Positions 62,855-64,000 of a stretch of 64,000 nucleotides of DNA are shown here, piece by piece. The stretch is from Rhabditoides inermis. Its lineage: Eukaryota > Nematoda > Chromadorea > Rhabditida > Rhabditidae. Each line of letters begins with the position of its first letter. Position 1 is the first letter of the stretch. A program made the position numbers and the translations under genes. The notes under the pieces were generated by a model. The model was not told the DNA's origin and made no database searches. It saw nothing but the letters and a program-made list of their open reading frames with translations. Location: the NCBI GenBank assembly GCA_963966185.1, contig CAWZYM010000327.1:124001-188000 (forward strand), written 5' to 3'.

Positions 62855-64000
62855 TTGAAGACTAATCGAGTATGAATGTACAGTTCTTTTTCAAACAGCG
62901 TATGTCACGTACGGAGCATCATATACCTTTCAAACGTTCAGAATACTTTTATGACACCTGTTCGTTCCTGATTCACCTCAAACGGCAGATATGAGTAACT
63001 GGAAATTCTGTAATACTGAGCTGAAGATCGAAAAATAGGTGGGCGAATTGGTAGAAGAAAGAGAGGCGGAAGACAGACAGAGGTTGTGGCTACGAGAGTG
63101 AGAGAAAGGCAGTGTGCTTTCGACTGTCGACAATGTTGTTGAAAACATGAATACTGCTTTAACCAATCGGTACTCAAAACAGATCGTCATGAATGTGAGT
63201 TTTTCTAAAAAAAATCTCTTGCGGGATTCGAACCCGGGTCGCTAACTCGAGACATCTACAATGCTATCCACTCGACCAGCATGTCACATTGGTCCAATGA
63301 CCATTGCGCGAAGATCCTCTTGCTCACTCGTTGTCTTCGCCTTTGCCATTAAAGACTAATTGAGTGTGTATGTACAATTCTTTTTCAAACAGCGTATGTC
63401 ACGTACAGAGCATCATATACACTTCAAACGTTCAGAATACTTTTATGACACCTTGTTCGTTCCTGATTCACCTCAAACGGCAGATATGAGTAATTGGAAA
63501 TTCTGTAAAACTGAGCTGAAGATCGAAAAATAGGTGGGCGAATTGGTAGTAGAAAGAGAGGCGGAAGACAGACAGAGATTGTGGCTACGAGAGTGAGAGA
63601 AAGGCAGTGTGCTTTCGACTGTCGACAATGTTGTTGAATACATGAATACTGCCTAAACCAGTCGATACTCGAAACATATCTTCATGAATGCAAGTTTTGC
63701 AAAAAATAAAATCTCTTGCGGGATTCGAACCCGGGTCGCTATCTCAAGACATCTTAAATGCTATCCACTCGACCAGCATGTCACATTGGGCCAATGAACA
63801 TTGCGCAAAGATCCTCTTGCTCACTCGTTGTCTTCGCCTTTGCCATTGAAGACTAATCGAGTGTGAAGTGAATGTACAGTTCTTTTTCAAACAGCGTATG
63901 TCACGTACGGAGCATCATATACACTTCAAACGTTCAGAATACTTTTATGACACCTTGTTCGTTCCTGATTCACCTCAAACGGCAGATATGAGTAATTGGA
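62556..64000. repeat. 4.08 kb HOR, partial copy at window end
   Basis: M1, S1 (core 63229), S2 (63726) and the start of S3; cut by the window edge. Confidence 0.85.

Larger units (their letters stand above)
758..63782 (-). tRNA. 110 tRNA-like Pol III promoter blocks, one per monomer (probable pseudo-tRNAs)
   Basis: On the minus strand each monomer has an A box TGGTCGAGTGG (fits TRGYNNARNNG), then 44 nt start-to-start to a B box GGTTCGAATCC (fits GGTTCGANTCC), then a T-run of 4 or more. A tRNA T arm is visible (4 of 5 stem pairs plus TTCGAAT loop), as is an ATGCT/AGCAT D-arm-like stem. The acceptor strands do not pair and no clean anticodon stem exists, so no isotype is assigned and a functional tRNA is unlikely. 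First base of the core CGAACC on the + strand: 781, 1275, 1774, 2264, 2758, 3254, 4053, 4855, 5354, 5841, 6342, 6838, 7330, 7831, 8327, 8822, 9313, 9816, 10614, 11110, 11605, 12096, 12598, 13396, 13894, 14389, 14880, 15381, 16181, 16676, 17476, 17963, 18465, 19260, 19750, 20246, 20742, 21233, 21736, 22533, 23030, 23527, 24022, 24518, 25009, 25511, 26308, 26805, 27301, 27796, 28595, 29089, 29584, 30080, 30581, 31380, 31879, 32678, 33175, 33675, 34162, 34663, 35160, 35958, 36459, 37257, 37745, 38245, 38738, 39239, 39735, 40532, 41029, 41530, 42329, 42817, 43318, 43814, 44613, 45114, 46416, 46913, 47413, 48212, 48700, 49201, 49696, 50493, 50990, 51492, 52291, 52778, 53280, 53776, 54573, 55070, 55570, 56369, 56857, 57345, 58144, 58645, 59947, 60444, 60946, 61434, 61935, 62432, 63229, 63726. 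In a standard copy the B box lies 5 bases before to 5 after this point and the A box 39-49 after it. Confidence 0.6.
1..64000. repeat. Head-to-tail satellite array, ~496-bp monomer with tRNA-like block
   Basis: The entire window is made of diverged copies of one unit. The landmark CGAACCCGGGTCGCT recurs 110 times at spacings of about 487-501 bp, or about 799-802 bp where a 299-bp element is inserted. All copies point the same way and none is inverted. Other landmarks recur in every complete unit: CACGTACGGAGCATCATATA, CCTCAAACGGCA, GAAGATCGAAAAATAGGTG, GAGAGAAAGGCAGTGTGC and a poly-A run. The array starts inside a tRNA-like block at base 1 and stops inside a monomer at base 64000, so it continues on both sides. 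Between landmarks I see no gene-like sequence. The monomer tRNA-like part suggests an origin from a tRNA-derived repeat (SINE-like) that became a tandem satellite; this is inference. Assembly collapse or expansion is possible in such a region. Confidence 0.97.

Noticed and set aside
478..63190. About 160 minus-strand open frames of 62-110 codons, in two overlapping frames per monomer, as a protein family
   Set aside because: They sit at the same place in each satellite unit and are open in two frames at once. They gain or lose length by single indels, and their N-terminal extensions (SDPGSNPAR) are translations of the tRNA T arm. No start context, domain or selection on one frame is visible.
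1..64000. CRISPR array or bacterial repeat system
   Set aside because: The repeat is ~496 bp with similar sequence throughout; there are no short direct repeats with unique spacers and no cas-like genes.
1..64000. 5S rRNA or tandem functional tRNA gene cluster
   Set aside because: No 5S-like internal control region is seen, and the tRNA-like blocks lack the structure needed for a mature tRNA.

Overview
The whole 64 kb window is one uninterrupted, head-to-tail satellite array from a eukaryotic genome. I find no protein-coding gene, rRNA gene or bacterial signature. The grounds for a eukaryote, probably an animal, are these: each monomer carries a tRNA-like block with RNA polymerase III A and B boxes followed by a T-run, a MITE-like element is embedded in the array, and monomers are organised into layered higher-order repeats. 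I cannot name the species. The array runs off both ends of the window.

Unit structure: the basic monomer is about 487-501 bp. I count 110 complete monomer anchors (the B-box core) plus partial units at the edges, all in the same orientation. Read on the + strand from the TTAA/TTGA site, a monomer has: (1) a unique-looking spacer beginning GACTAATTGAGTG, (2) a purine-rich stretch with a short GA microsatellite, (3) a poly-A run, (4) the tRNA-like block, whose sense strand is minus, so the poly-A is its T-run terminator, (5) an inverted CCAAT motif (ATTGG-N-CCAAT), and (6) a short tail back to the TTAA/TTGA site. Four monomer families (A, B, C, D) differ around the poly-A and tRNA-like part.

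Inserted element: 29 monomers carry the same roughly 299-bp element at exactly the same TTAA. It has near-perfect 16-17 bp terminal inverted repeats and no coding capacity, so it is a MITE. The shared site implies one insertion that was later multiplied by recombination of the array, not by repeated transposition.

Layout: 1-5.6 kb is a heterogeneous patch with an approximately 4.07 kb duplication. 5.6-8.6 kb is a tandem 1,489-bp (3-monomer) duplication. About 7.8-15.5 kb is a 2.78 kb higher-order repeat (HOR) of 5 monomers plus 1 MITE. 15.5-20.2 kb is mixed. About 20.2-27.8 kb is a 3,775-bp tandem duplication. 28-35.3 kb is transitional. 35.3 kb to the end is a 4.08 kb HOR (7 monomers plus 2 MITEs; slots M1-S1-S2-S3-M2-S4-S5-S6-S7) with deleted and expanded versions, and a 13,531-bp-spaced duplication that carries a unique deletion junction. 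Chimeric monomers show that unequal exchange also occurs inside monomers.

Functionally, the only recognisable signal is the repeated Pol III-type promoter cassette. Whether it is transcribed, binds TFIIIC only, or is a relic cannot be settled from sequence. The many short open frames are repeat-phase artefacts.
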